Below are positions 35,248-45,055 of a DNA stretch of 64,000 nucleotides, in pieces (the first letter of the stretch is position 1; each line of letters opens with the position of its first letter). A program made the translations under genes and the position numbers. Source of the stretch: Dehalococcoidia bacterium. Its GTDB lineage: Bacteria; Chloroflexota; Dehalococcoidia; Lucifugimonadales; Lucifugimonadaceae. The stretch is taken from the NCBI GenBank assembly GCA_012959765.1, contig DUCO01000018.1:15142-79141 (forward strand), written 5' to 3'. Below the pieces are notes generated by a model that ran no database searches, had not been told where the DNA came from, and saw only the letters and a program-made list of their open reading frames with translations.

Positions 35248-35308
35248 CGTTCTATTCAGATCGCCACGATCGAGAATATTCGACTACGCCGATTTCGATG
35301 CGAATTGT

Positions 35309-36883
35309 TTAGGAACTTGGCGGGTGAAACGACACAAAGGCTAGCTGTTGTTCGAGCCTTAGTTCGGCGTATTCGGGTAGTTGCCATACATCAGATGGCG
35401 TTGCTAGATCGATTTGATACAACCAACCGCTTCGAATAAACCAATGGGTGAACGATTCGTAATTAACCCCGTCCGAGTTGAAGGTGGTATTGAATTCATG
35501 CCCCATAACAAGGACAGCTCCGTCTGCTGAAGTCCTGAAGATGCTTTGTTCATTGTCGATTACAAAATCTGTCCAACCATCACTGGGTGCAAGGGTGAAG
35601 TCGTCAATGAACTGTTGTGTATTTTGATATTCAGCTCTCTGGAATTCGACCGACACAATAATTGTTGCACCGGCGTACTCATCCCAGGTAACGACGCCAT
35701 CTGGTCTGGAATCGATTAGCCAGCCAGGTGGTGGTGTGATGTCAAAACCGTAATCGTCGTCGACGTATTTTCCTGTAACCAGTGATGGGTGAGGCGTGGG
35801 TGTTGGCACGGTCACGACCTGACCCGCGGACAACGAAGGAACTATTAATTCCAATGTTTCGGCAGCTACAGCGAATCCAAACCCTTCTACAGATACTCCA
35901 TCCGATGATGCGCGGATAACGTACGTGTTTATGCCTGCGATTGTTCCGTCCAGGAGTAACAGTGGTCCGCCTGAGTTACCGGGATTGATGGAGGCGTCTG
36001 TTTGTAATTCGCTTCGATCGTCAGCTGAGTTGAATTGAATTCCCGCTACGATTCCCTGAGAGACTCGTAGCGAGTCGACTCCCAACGGGAATCCAAGAGC
36101 TACGACTGATTCTCCAAGTTTCACGTCATCGGAGTTTGAAAAACTCAGGGGCGTAAAGGCGAAATCGCAGCAGATTCTCAAGACTGCAAGATCTCGAAGC
36201 GCATCGACGCCGATCAATGACGCTGGGTATGTTGTCTGTTCGGAGTAGACAACTTCGATCGACGAAGTCTGGTCGATCACATGTTGATTCGTGAGAATAA
36301 GTGCAGCACCAGAACTATCTACCTCGATGATCACACCTGATCCCAAACCCCTGTTGGTGATCACTTGCACGATCGATCCTCTGACTTGATCAATCAGTTC
36401 CGACAGTGACAACACGATGGGCGTTGTTGCTGTCGGGACCGGCGTTACAGTTGCGATTGCGGTGGGAGCGGGAACGGGTGGTTGTGTCGGGAGAGGTGTC
36501 GGGGCAGGTGGAACCGTCGTTGGTGTAGGCGGTTGCGTTGGTATGACAGTCGGCACAACTACTGCAATTACGGTCGGAGGGGCTAGAGTCGGAATCACGA
36601 CGGTTGCCGTTTTTATAGCAGGCGGAGTTGCAGTTGGCTGCTGCTCTTCAACAGCTTTCTGTGTTGCTTCAACTGCGGCAGCGATAGTATTTTCTATCGA
36701 AGTACTCGATGTTGCGGTTTGTTCCACAGAAACGCGAATCGTCGCATCGATATCAGGGGTGGGATCTGGATCAGTAGTTGGTACCGCTGCTGGCGTGGCG
36801 CAGCGGACGGTAACAGCGAAACTGATCGCTGCGATCACGAGATAAACTCTTGATCTTTTCCACAACGATGTAGCTGATCTCAA
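35309..36883 (-). CDS. Surface-anchored trypsin-like serine protease (S1C, HtrA/Deg-like)
   Basis: The 524-residue protein has an N-terminal hydrophobic segment (about 12-27) and a Pro/Thr/Val-rich linker (30-155). The chymotrypsin-fold protease domain has triad His201 (LTNQHVID), Asp231 (ALRDLAVL) and Ser304 (NPGNSGGPL). No PDZ domain is seen; instead a C-terminal region of about 150 residues (YGFDITPPPGWLIDSRPDG onward) resembles a PsbP-like or sugar-binding fold. The cysteine at 28 follows Arg, a poor lipobox, so anchoring by an uncleaved helix is as likely. It is nine bases downstream of fabF. Confidence 0.85.
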   Translation of the reverse strand: MRSATSLWKRSRVYLVIAAISFAVTVRCATPAAVPTTDPDPTPDIDATIRVSVEQTATSSTSIENTIAAAVEATQKAVEEQQPTATPPAIKTATVVIPTLAPPTVIAVVVPTVIPTQPPTPTTVPPAPTPLPTQPPVPAPTAIATVTPVPTATTPIVLSLSELIDQVRGSIVQVITNRGLGSGVIIEVDSSGAALILTNQHVIDQTSSIEVVYSEQTTYPASLIGVDALRDLAVLRICCDFAFTPLSFSNSDDVKLGESVVALGFPLGVDSLRVSQGIVAGIQFNSADDRSELQTDASINPGNSGGPLLLLDGTIAGINTYVIRASSDGVSVEGFGFAVAAETLELIVPSLSAGQVVTVPTPTPHPSLVTGKYVDDDYGFDITPPPGWLIDSRPDGVVTWDEYAGATIIVSVEFQRAEYQNTQQFIDDFTLAPSDGWTDFVIDNEQSIFRTSADGAVLVMGHEFNTTFNSDGVNYESFTHWFIRSGWLYQIDLATPSDVWQLPEYAELRLEQQLAFVSFHPPSS

Positions 36884-36891
36884 GTGAACCC

Positions 36892-38142
36892 CTAGGCGAA
36901 CTTCTTAATTATCAGGCAGGCGTTTTGGCCGCCGAATCCGAACGAGTTCGATAGCGTGATGTTGACTTCTGTTTCTCGGGCTGCGTTTGGAATGTAGTCG
37001 AGGTCGCAATCGGGATCAGACTCTTCCTGGTTGATCGTCGGGTGAAGAATGCTGTCGTTGATGCTGTTGATGCAGACGATCGCCTCCAACGCCCCAGACG
37101 CGCCCAGAGAATGACCGACCATCGACTTGGTTGAGCTGATGGGGATTTTGTATGCCTGTTCCCCGAACACAGCTTTTATTGCCTTGGTTTCCGAAGCGTC
37201 GTTGATCAGAGTCGATGTGCCATGAGCGTTGATGTAGTCGACCTCGTCGAGCTCAACGCCAGCATTGTCCAGAGCACGCTTGATCGCTTTTGCAGCACCG
37301 GAGCCTTCCGGGTGCGGCTGAACTAAGTGATATGCATCGGAAGAAACGCCCCAACCGCCAACTTCTGCGTAGATGCGGGCGCCACGCGCTTGAGCGTGTT
37401 CAAGGCTTTCGATTATGAGGATTCCGCTGCCTTCTGCGGGAGCAAATCCGTCACGACCCTTGTCGAATGGACGGCTGGCTTTTGCTGGATCACCGTCCCA
37501 GGTGGAGAGTGCACGCATGGTGCTGAATCCGCCCATGCCGATTTCACAAATACCCGCTTCGCTACCGCCAGTTACGATGACGTCGGCAGTGCCGCGTCGG
37601 ATGACTTCTGCGGCTTCGCCGATGGCTTGTGTACTTGCAGCGCAGGCAGTGACGCAGGTGTTTGTGTAGCCGGTGAGATTGAAGGTGTGCGAGATGTTCG
37701 CTGATGCCATGTTTACGAGCATCATCGGGATGTAGTAGGGACTCATCCGATTGGCACCACGTTTTACGCGGATCTCAGATTGCTGATCGGTCTCGGGAAG
37801 CCCACCAGATCCGCTGCCGATCAAAACTCCGACACGGTCGAGGTCTTCTTTTTCGAAGTCGATGCCTGAGTCTTTGACTGACTGGTACGCAGCCGCGACC
37901 GCAAATTGTGAGAAGCGTGCCATTCTGCGCGCTTCTTTGCGGTCCATATATTCCGTGGCGTCGAAATTCTGAATTTCGCCCGAGACTTTGCACGGGAATC
38001 CGTCGGGACTAACGAGGCTGATCTCTCGAATACCAGATTGTCCGTTTTTAACACCGGTCCAAAATTCGTCGACGGAATTTCCGAGGGCGGTGATGGCACC
38101 CATACCGGTGATCACGACTCTTGTTTGGTTATTGCTGGTCAT
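36892..38142 (-). CDS. fabF: 3-oxoacyl-ACP synthase II
   Basis: The 416-residue thiolase-fold enzyme has the catalytic Cys167 (VTACAASTQ) and two histidines in NAHGTSTLIND and STKSMVGHSLGASG. N-terminal RVVITGMGAITALG is the FabF start. It elongates acyl-ACP with malonyl-ACP in fatty acid synthesis. It follows folC by 26 bases on the same strand; no other fab genes are nearby. Confidence 0.95.
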   Translation of the reverse strand: MTSNNQTRVVITGMGAITALGNSVDEFWTGVKNGQSGIREISLVSPDGFPCKVSGEIQNFDATEYMDRKEARRMARFSQFAVAAAYQSVKDSGIDFEKEDLDRVGVLIGSGSGGLPETDQQSEIRVKRGANRMSPYYIPMMLVNMASANISHTFNLTGYTNTCVTACAASTQAIGEAAEVIRRGTADVIVTGGSEAGICEIGMGGFSTMRALSTWDGDPAKASRPFDKGRDGFAPAEGSGILIIESLEHAQARGARIYAEVGGWGVSSDAYHLVQPHPEGSGAAKAIKRALDNAGVELDEVDYINAHGTSTLINDASETKAIKAVFGEQAYKIPISSTKSMVGHSLGASGALEAIVCINSINDSILHPTINQEESDPDCDLDYIPNAARETEVNITLSNSFGFGGQNACLIIKKFA

Positions 38143-38168
38143 TTATGTGGTGTTCGAGACTTTCAGTT

Positions 38169-39581
38169 TTACGGTCGCGGTGGAAGTTTGATGTCGGGGT
38201 ATAGTTCAGGTTCGATTCCGTGCTCGATCTCAACTATCTCCGCCGCTACAAATAGAGATCCGGTTGCGAGTATCAGGTCGTTGCTGTTCGCCAGCTTTTT
38301 GGCATGCGATAAAGCCTCGCAGGTGTTTGTTGTAACTGCGGACACGAAAATTTTACTCTCACCCAAGGCATCTGACAGTTCGATATTGGTGAGGGATTTG
38401 GGGTGGCGGGACTCCGTAACGATGATTTTCGGGTTTAATGGGGCTAACTCACGAAAAACCGCGGTGGGGTCGTGGCCTCGAACGACGCCCAGAATTAGTA
38501 CGGTTTCGTTTCTATCTGGGAAGAGACTTTCGATGGATTTTCTTAGCGCAAGTGCAGATGCATCGTTGTGGGCGCCATCGACGAAGATGGGAATTGGCTC
38601 GCGTGTGACGACGTGATTTCTAGCTGGCCATTCGACGTTTTCGAGACCTTCGCTAACTGCGTCGCTAGTGGTTGTGACGCCTGCTTTTGCGAGTTCTGAG
38701 AGGGCAGCTACTGCGGTGCGAGCGTTATCGATCTGGTGGGATCCGAGAAGGCGTAGGTGAGTAGCGATTAGGTTTCCGTTTGCGCTGATCTCGAGTTCTA
38801 CGCCGTCGATACCGAGATCGTTCGAGGAGAGAATTTCTACTGCTGATGCCGATTCCGTTAGCAGGCTTTGATTCGTGCGTGCTGTTTCTCGAATTACTTC
38901 GAGGGCTTCGGGTTGTTGAGGCGAAGTAACCACCGGGATTCCCGGCTTGATGATTCCGGCTTTTTCTGCCGCAATCAGCTCGATGGTATTGCCAAGAACC
39001 GCAATATGATCAAGGCTGATCGGGGTGATAACCGAAACCAGCGGGGTGATGATGTTTGTTGAATCGAGTCTGCCGCCGAGTCCTACTTCGATCACACTGA
39101 TGTCGGCTTTCGAGTTTGCGAAATGGCAGAACGCCATCGCTGTTTCCAGATCGAATACTGAAACCCTTCCGATGTCGCCATCTGCGGTTACCTGTTCCAC
39201 GGCTGGCCATAGGTCGTATACGAGCTTTGTGAAATCGTTCTCAGAGATAGGTTGCCTATTGATTCGCAACCGTTCGGTGATTCGGTGAATCGACGGTGAA
39301 GTGAAGAGGCCTGTCGTGTATCCGCTGGCGGCAAGCGACCATGCGATCATCGCTGAAGTGCTGCCCTTGCCTTTGCTGCCTGCGACGTGAACGTACTTCT
39401 GGCCGACTTGCGGGTTGCCCAGATACTTAAGGAGACGTTCGATGCGCTTGAGATGAAAATCCGTCGGGTCGTTGGCGCGTGATTTTCTCTCGAAGTCGGC
39501 GAGCGAAAGCAACTGTGAAACCGCTGCCTGGTATTCGAGGTTCACTCTAATTTTTGAACCTGTTGGAGTTTGCGGCGACAT
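38169..39581 (-). CDS. folC: Folylpolyglutamate synthase / dihydrofolate synthase
   Basis: The 470-residue Mur-ligase-family enzyme has the P-loop HVAGSKGKGSTSAM (about residue 65) and FTSPSIHRITERLRIN. VIEVGLGGRLDSTN, SLDHIAVLGNT and a C-terminal VDGAHND also match FolC. It adds glutamate to folates with ATP. The extra C-terminal tail (EHGIEPELYPDIKLPPRP) is not typical. It is divergent from tldD with a 194-base gap holding no clear site. Confidence 0.93.
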   Translation of the reverse strand: MSPQTPTGSKIRVNLEYQAAVSQLLSLADFERKSRANDPTDFHLKRIERLLKYLGNPQVGQKYVHVAGSKGKGSTSAMIAWSLAASGYTTGLFTSPSIHRITERLRINRQPISENDFTKLVYDLWPAVEQVTADGDIGRVSVFDLETAMAFCHFANSKADISVIEVGLGGRLDSTNIITPLVSVITPISLDHIAVLGNTIELIAAEKAGIIKPGIPVVTSPQQPEALEVIRETARTNQSLLTESASAVEILSSNDLGIDGVELEISANGNLIATHLRLLGSHQIDNARTAVAALSELAKAGVTTTSDAVSEGLENVEWPARNHVVTREPIPIFVDGAHNDASALALRKSIESLFPDRNETVLILGVVRGHDPTAVFRELAPLNPKIIVTESRHPKSLTNIELSDALGESKIFVSAVTTNTCEALSHAKKLANSNDLILATGSLFVAAEIVEIEHGIEPELYPDIKLPPRP

Positions 39582-39775
39582 TACGGTTAATTATCTCTGT
39601 CAATTGCACTGAATGTCACTCTTATTGGGGTTCGCCGGTGGGGTTTTGTGTGCCCCGTTGCTAGTATTGTCGCTCCTAAGACCGATTGTCTGGAAAAACA
39701 GGGCTGTCCAGCATGTTCGATACCCGCTCCCTCCCTCCCTGCCCGTTCGCAAATTAGAAGAGGCTCGGCAAATTC

Positions 39776-41140
39776 GTGAAATACCGTGATCTTATTGACA
39801 GCGCAACTAACGGCCATGGCGCCGACTATTGCGAAGTACGAATAGAAGAGACCGACAGTTCGCGGCTTATTTACCGTGGAAAGTCGCTGGAAACCATTGC
39901 GCAGACCAGTGGTCTTGGAGGGAACGTTCGGGCCGTTACAAAAGGTGGCTGGGGTTTCGCCAGTTTCAACAGCCTTGACGATCTGAAGACCAAAGTTGGC
40001 GACGCTGTTGCACAGTCAAAGGCTGTCGGTGGGTCGAAGACAGAGATTGGTGAAGCTGACCCGCATGTTGACGTGGTTCCGGCTCACATTGTTCACGATC
40101 CTGCTGATGTTTCTCTCGACGAGAAAAAGCGGATAATGGATCACTACAACGATCTCGTGTGGTCGGTCGATGGCATTAACAGTGCCGACATTATTTACGG
40201 CGATTCTTCGCGCAAGACGTTCTTCGGAAGCTCTGATGGTTCGTACATTGAGCAGGAGCAGGTTCACGTTATTTCACGTATTTCGGCACAGGCTCGACGT
40301 GGCAGCGACGTTCAGCAGGCCGGGTTTAGTCTTGGGTCGCAGGGTGACTTTGATCTGATTCGAGATCTTGATCAGCAGGTTGTCGACGCTGCGAAGCGTG
40401 CGGTTGCACTGCTGGATGCGAAGTCTCTTGATGGCGGCGAGCGCACGGTAATCCTTGACCCAGTGCTTGCTGGCGTGTTCGTTCACGAAGCGTTTGGTCA
40501 TCTTTCGGAAGGCGATAACGTTTATGAGAACGACAAGCTGAAAGAGATCATGTACATGGGTCGGAAGTTTGGTGGAAAGCACCTGAACTTCACCGATGGC
40601 GCAGCCATTCCTGGGTTGCGAGGTAGCTTCAAATACGACGATGAAGGCACTCCAGCTACTCGAACGGCGCTTGTTCGTGAGGGTGAATTGGTGGGTCGGC
40701 TTCATTCTCGTGAGACCGCCGCAAAGCTCGGTGAGCAACCGACGGGTAATGCCCGGGCGATTGGCTACAACTTCCCTCCGATCGTTCGCATGACCAACAC
40801 GATCATCGAACCGGGCGAGGCGACTCTCGAGGATCTGCTTGAAGGTGTTGAAGATGGTGTTTACGTTCGTAATTGGTACGGCGGGATGACGCAGCACGAG
40901 ATGTTCACTTTCTCGTCGGGCGAGGCATACATGATCCGCAACGGCGAGATTCAGGAAGCTGTTCGTCCTGTGATGCTTACCGGAAACCTGTTTGAGACTC
41001 TGAAGAACCTCGATGGGATCGGGAACGACCTCGGTATGAATCAGGGCGGCGGTTGTGGCAAGGGTGGTCAATCGCCTTTGCCGGTTTCGAACGGCAGCCC
41101 ACATGTCCGCATTCAAAACTGCCTGATTTCAGGGGCATAG
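39776..41140 (+). CDS. tldD: TldD metalloprotease subunit
   Basis: The 454-residue protein starts at GTG 39776 behind AGAGG. It has the zinc motif HEAFGH (VFVHEAFGHLSEGD), the YNFPPIVRMTNT substrate loop and the C-terminal GGGCGKGGQSPLPVSNGSP region of TldD. With TldE/PmbA it forms a barrel-shaped protease that trims unfolded or modified peptides. pmbA follows 49 bases on. Confidence 0.93.
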   Translation: MKYRDLIDSATNGHGADYCEVRIEETDSSRLIYRGKSLETIAQTSGLGGNVRAVTKGGWGFASFNSLDDLKTKVGDAVAQSKAVGGSKTEIGEADPHVDVVPAHIVHDPADVSLDEKKRIMDHYNDLVWSVDGINSADIIYGDSSRKTFFGSSDGSYIEQEQVHVISRISAQARRGSDVQQAGFSLGSQGDFDLIRDLDQQVVDAAKRAVALLDAKSLDGGERTVILDPVLAGVFVHEAFGHLSEGDNVYENDKLKEIMYMGRKFGGKHLNFTDGAAIPGLRGSFKYDDEGTPATRTALVREGELVGRLHSRETAAKLGEQPTGNARAIGYNFPPIVRMTNTIIEPGEATLEDLLEGVEDGVYVRNWYGGMTQHEMFTFSSGEAYMIRNGEIQEAVRPVMLTGNLFETLKNLDGIGNDLGMNQGGGCGKGGQSPLPVSNGSPHVRIQNCLISGA

Positions 41141-41189
41141 GCGCGTTGTTATCGACAGTTTGTGACCAGATATTTCGAGAGATAAAAAA

Positions 41190-42512
41190 TTGAGCGAATC
41201 GCTACTAAATGCCGCTGCGGCAAAATTTGATCAGGCCGAGGTTTACCGGATCGAGATGGAAAGCCATCCGGTTTCGTTTGAGTCGAACCGGCTGAAGGAA
41301 ATCATGCGTCGTGATACTTCGGGTGTTGCACTGCGGGTGATCGATGATGGTCGTATTGGATTTACTTCGACTACCGACGCTAGCCGTGAATCGGAACTTG
41401 TGGGCCGAGCGGCGACGCTGGCTCCGTTTGGCTCTGAGGCTTTATTTGAGTTTCCTGCGCCGAGTGAATACCCGACTGTCGACATTGTTGATGCCAAGAT
41501 TCCTGCTGTTTCTCAACAGTCGATGATCGACGTGGGGCACGGGTTAATTGAACGACTGATGGACGAGTGGCCTGAATTGCTTTGTGACGCCCGGATCGGG
41601 TGGTCAACAGGGCGTGGTCGGATCATGAACTCGGCTGGAATCGATGCTGAGTACGAGCAGACGAGCTACTACTGCTCGCTGGGCGCACAGCTAATCCGTG
41701 GCACCGATATGTTGAACGTTTGGGCTGGATTTGGTTCGAGTCACCTGTTTGGCGAGGTTGAGTTGGATCGTTTACTTCAGACGGTTCGGCGATCGCTTCG
41801 GTGGTCGAAGGAGACCGCCCAGGCGACTGCTAATACCGGTGATTTGCCGGTGATATTTACACCCCGTGGTGTTGGAGCAACGATGCTTCATCCGCTGCTT
41901 TCGGGATTCAATGGCAAGAACGTTGCTAACGGGTCATCACCGTTGGGCGACCGCTGGGGCGAGAAGATAGTTGATGAGCGAATTACGATTTTCGATGATC
42001 CGCTGATTAGCGGTGCGAGTGGCAGCAGGCCTTTTGATGATGAGGGTGTTGCGAGCCGCCGACATGCGTTGATCGAAAAGGGCGTTGCCGGCGGACCATT
42101 ACTGGATCTGCAAACAGCAGGCCAGCTTGGAAAAACTTCGACTGGCGCAGCTGGTCGTGGGCTTGCAACCACTCCATCGCCAGGTACATCGGTAATCGAC
42201 ATCGCACATGGCGATACCCACTTTGAAGACATGATTGCCGGTGTCAAAGAAGGCCTGATTGTTGAGGAGCTTCTTGGCGCCGGACAGGGTAACGAACTCG
42301 GTGGAGATTTCCGTGCAAACGTTTCGCTTGGCTATAAAATTGAGAACGGTGAAATTATTGGGCGGGTGAAAAACACGATGATTTCAGGCAACGTTTACAA
42401 GGTGCTTTCGCAGGTGGAGCAGGTGGGCGATTCAGCAGAATGGGTGTTTGGGTCGATGCGATCACCAGCTATTCAAAGCCTGGGTGTAGAGGTTGCAGCT
42501 AAGTACGAGTAG
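41190..42512 (+). CDS. pmbA: PmbA/TldE protease subunit
   Basis: The 440-residue protein starts at TTG 41190 (MSESLLNAAAAKFDQAEVY). It has the N-terminal fold of TldD and the C-terminal GAGQGNELGGDFRANVSLGYKIENG segment, but no HExxxH, as expected for the TldE partner. FTPRGVGATMLHPLLSGFNGKN is also conserved. It works as a heterodimer with TldD. The HEAT-repeat gene follows 63 bases on. Confidence 0.92.
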   Translation: MSESLLNAAAAKFDQAEVYRIEMESHPVSFESNRLKEIMRRDTSGVALRVIDDGRIGFTSTTDASRESELVGRAATLAPFGSEALFEFPAPSEYPTVDIVDAKIPAVSQQSMIDVGHGLIERLMDEWPELLCDARIGWSTGRGRIMNSAGIDAEYEQTSYYCSLGAQLIRGTDMLNVWAGFGSSHLFGEVELDRLLQTVRRSLRWSKETAQATANTGDLPVIFTPRGVGATMLHPLLSGFNGKNVANGSSPLGDRWGEKIVDERITIFDDPLISGASGSRPFDDEGVASRRHALIEKGVAGGPLLDLQTAGQLGKTSTGAAGRGLATTPSPGTSVIDIAHGDTHFEDMIAGVKEGLIVEELLGAGQGNELGGDFRANVSLGYKIENGEIIGRVKNTMISGNVYKVLSQVEQVGDSAEWVFGSMRSPAIQSLGVEVAAKYE

Positions 42513-42575
42513 GACATCGTTGGGTCGTCGTCGCCAACGGGCGCCGGCACCAAGAGAGCGCAAGATAACGTAACT

Positions 42576-43727
42576 ATGGGTCTAGACGAATTTCTAAATC
42601 AACTTCCCGAAGATGACGACGCTTCGATTAACTACGCGTCGCTTCCTGAACTGTCGAAACTAACGGGTCCCGAGGCCGAGGAATTCGGGCAACTCTGGTT
42701 GGAGTGGACACCAGAACGTGTGTTGGGGATTGTCGATCGCATGGTGGATCTGTGCGACGAGCAGCCTGATGTGGAGTTCGAGGCGATCTACAAGCAGGGA
42801 ATGCTGCACACGAGTACCGCCGTTCGTTTGAGCGCGCTTAAAGGGCTGGAAGAAAGCAGTGATCGGGCGCTAATAAAACCTTTGAGCGACATGCTTACTT
42901 CCGATCCGGCAGTGGAGGTTCGGGCGGCTGCGGCAATACCGCTGACGTACCTTTCTGCGATGGCTCAGGCCGGAAAGCTGGGTGCGAAAGACGAGGTTAT
43001 GCTCACTCGAATTTTGTACGGCGTTCTTGATGACGAGCGGGAGGTTCAGACGGTAAAGCTGAAGGCACTTGAAGCTGTTTCGGTGTTTGGTGGCGAGCGT
43101 CTGAATCCGTTTATCGAATCAGCGTTTGCATTGCCGGATGTCAGTTCACGCCAGAGCAGTATTTTTGCGATGGGGCGGACGTCTGACCCGAGATGGGTTA
43201 GTTACGTTCTTCCCGATCTTGAGCATGATGATGCGTCGATTCGCTACGAGGCAGCGATGGCGATGGGCGAACTGGGTGATGAAGAGCATTTGCGTGCGCT
43301 GGATGTTTCGCTGGACGATGCCGACTTAACGGTTCAACTGGCGGCGATTTCGGCCGTAGAGCGCATTGGTGGCGAGGTTGCCAAAAGTCAGCTTGAGCAG
43401 TTGCTGGTGAGTACAGAGCCGCGTGTTGTAGAGCTTGTGCGGCAGGCTTTGCAGGCGATGAAGGACGAAGAGGATTTGGACGAGGTTGTGACGCAAGATA
43501 TGGCTCGTTCGATGTTCGGGGCTGGCGATACTTTGCCGGGAATTGACACTGAGGGCTATGAACCCGCTGAGATCGAGGGATGGGCGAATGCTCCCGATCC
43601 GAGTGAGGTGGATGATTTCGGCACGGGTGTCACCGAGGAAGCCGAGGATCTGGGACTTGATCGTGGTGATCCGTTCGATGTCGATCTTCCGCCGGAAGAT
43701 CCGTGGGACCACGAAGAGAATTACTAG
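42576..43727 (+). CDS. HEAT-repeat protein
   Basis: The 383-residue soluble protein is built of HEAT-like helical pairs from about residue 80 to 295: SALKGLEESSDRALIKPL, AAAIPLTYLSAMA, ASIRYEAAMAMGELGDEEHL, VQLAAISAVERIGGEVAKSQL. Both ends are acidic and probably disordered; the C-terminus is Asp/Glu/Pro-rich. Such repeats bind other proteins. Its position after tldD-pmbA suggests common transcription but not a defined job. A strong terminator begins three bases after its stop. Confidence 0.75.
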   Translation: MGLDEFLNQLPEDDDASINYASLPELSKLTGPEAEEFGQLWLEWTPERVLGIVDRMVDLCDEQPDVEFEAIYKQGMLHTSTAVRLSALKGLEESSDRALIKPLSDMLTSDPAVEVRAAAAIPLTYLSAMAQAGKLGAKDEVMLTRILYGVLDDEREVQTVKLKALEAVSVFGGERLNPFIESAFALPDVSSRQSSIFAMGRTSDPRWVSYVLPDLEHDDASIRYEAAMAMGELGDEEHLRALDVSLDDADLTVQLAAISAVERIGGEVAKSQLEQLLVSTEPRVVELVRQALQAMKDEEDLDEVVTQDMARSMFGAGDTLPGIDTEGYEPAEIEGWANAPDPSEVDDFGTGVTEEAEDLGLDRGDPFDVDLPPEDPWDHEENY

Positions 43728-43730
43728 GTG

Positions 43731-43758
43731 GTGCCAGTGGGTGCCATTGGCACTTTTT
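43731..43758 (+). terminator. Rho-independent terminator after the HEAT-repeat gene
   Basis: GTGCCAGTGG and CCATTGGCAC pair over ten bases (one G-U) around a GTG loop, followed by TTTTT. It ends the tldD-pmbA-HEAT run. Confidence 0.88.
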
Positions 43759-43829
43759 CTTCAGGTTAACTGCGGTTCCGACGATCGAGGCCCTGAATCA
43801 GGTTACGGATCACAGAAAACTTTCGCTGG

Positions 43830-44804
43830 CTACTGTCGCCGGGCTTGGCGGAAGGCTAGTTGGGCTGCTCCCAGAAGGCTTACGTCGTCGCCCAACCGGG
43901 TTGCTGTTAGCGGGGTTGTGCTTCCGTATCCGGGGAGTGATTTTTCGATGACCGTGGCCTTGAGCTTCTCCCAGTGTCGTTGTAGCCCTTGAACGACTCC
44001 GCCACCGATCACGAGTGCTTCCGGGTTGAAGACGTTGATCAACATGCCGAGCCCGATGCTGACGTTTTCGATGGTTAGATCGACGACTCCCAGCGCTACC
44101 TCGTCGCCAGCGTCGGCTGCGTCAAACACCATGCGTGAGGTGATGTTTTCTGGATCGCCTTTGGCCATTTCGGAGAGCGGACCTTCGCCTGTGAATCTTT
44201 CCCGAGCGATCTTTGCGATGGCGGGTCCGGATGCGTTTCCTTCGAAGCAGCCGTCGCAGCCCACGTTGCACTTGTAGGCTCCGGTGCGAACTGCGAGGTG
44301 ACCCACTTCGCCAGCTCCGCCAGACGAGCCGGTGACCATTTCGCTGTTGGCGATTATGCCGCCGCCAACTCCGGTGCTGATGGTTACGTATATGAGATTT
44401 TCGGCACCGACGTGATCGCCAAATCGGGTTTCTGCTAGCGCAGCAAGGGTGGCGTCGTGGCCAACCCAGACTGGCACACCCATCGCTTCTGATAGTGATG
44501 ATTTCATTGACTTGTCGTGCCATCCGGGCAGGTTCGGCGGGTGGTTGTAGGTTCCGGTGGCGGGTTTAATTGGCCCAGCGGTTGAAACGCCTACTCCTAC
44601 GATTTCGGCTCCGGACGGGGCTGTTGCTCGTGCGGCTTTGAGTAGCGTTGCGAGTCTTGCGCTTGCGTCGTCGATGCCACGTTCGGGTTCGGTATTGATC
44701 GACCCGCGACCTGTCATATGGCCTTCGGCGTCGACGAGTGCAGCTCGGATGTTGGTGCCGCCAATGTCGGCAGCGAGTGCGTATTGCAGATTTGGATTTG
44801 TCAC
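43830..44804 (-). CDS. ROK-family sugar kinase (glucokinase-like)
   Basis: The start is placed at GTG 44804 (MTNPNLQYALAADIGGTNIRAAL, 324 residues); another GTG at 44837 would add 11 residues without family match. DIGGTNIR is the phosphate-binding motif, WVGHDATLAALAE the sugar-binding loop with the catalytic Asp, and GTGVGGG appears as STGVGGGI. The zinc-binding ROK signature is present as CNVGCDGCFEGNASG. It phosphorylates glucose or a related hexose with ATP. It is convergent with the HEAT gene. Confidence 0.88.
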   Translation of the reverse strand: MTNPNLQYALAADIGGTNIRAALVDAEGHMTGRGSINTEPERGIDDASARLATLLKAARATAPSGAEIVGVGVSTAGPIKPATGTYNHPPNLPGWHDKSMKSSLSEAMGVPVWVGHDATLAALAETRFGDHVGAENLIYVTISTGVGGGIIANSEMVTGSSGGAGEVGHLAVRTGAYKCNVGCDGCFEGNASGPAIAKIARERFTGEGPLSEMAKGDPENITSRMVFDAADAGDEVALGVVDLTIENVSIGLGMLINVFNPEALVIGGGVVQGLQRHWEKLKATVIEKSLPGYGSTTPLTATRLGDDVSLLGAAQLAFRQARRQ

Positions 44805-45055
44805 AGTTCGGATGGTAGCAGGCGGTGGCAGTGGCACGTTTTCTGCGATATGTAATTAGTTGGCTGAATTGAGTAGGTGTAGCCGCTGCTCTCTTATTTA
44901 GCTCCGGGCATTGTCGAATGACTTGGTTGCCGCGTTAATATGCGCTCCCTCGATCCCTCTCGAAGGACGGGAGGCAGGACGTACTAATCAGCACCGTGGT
45001 GCCCCGTTAACAATTTGTGCTTGTTGTAGGTGGGAATCGCGCCCATCATTTAACG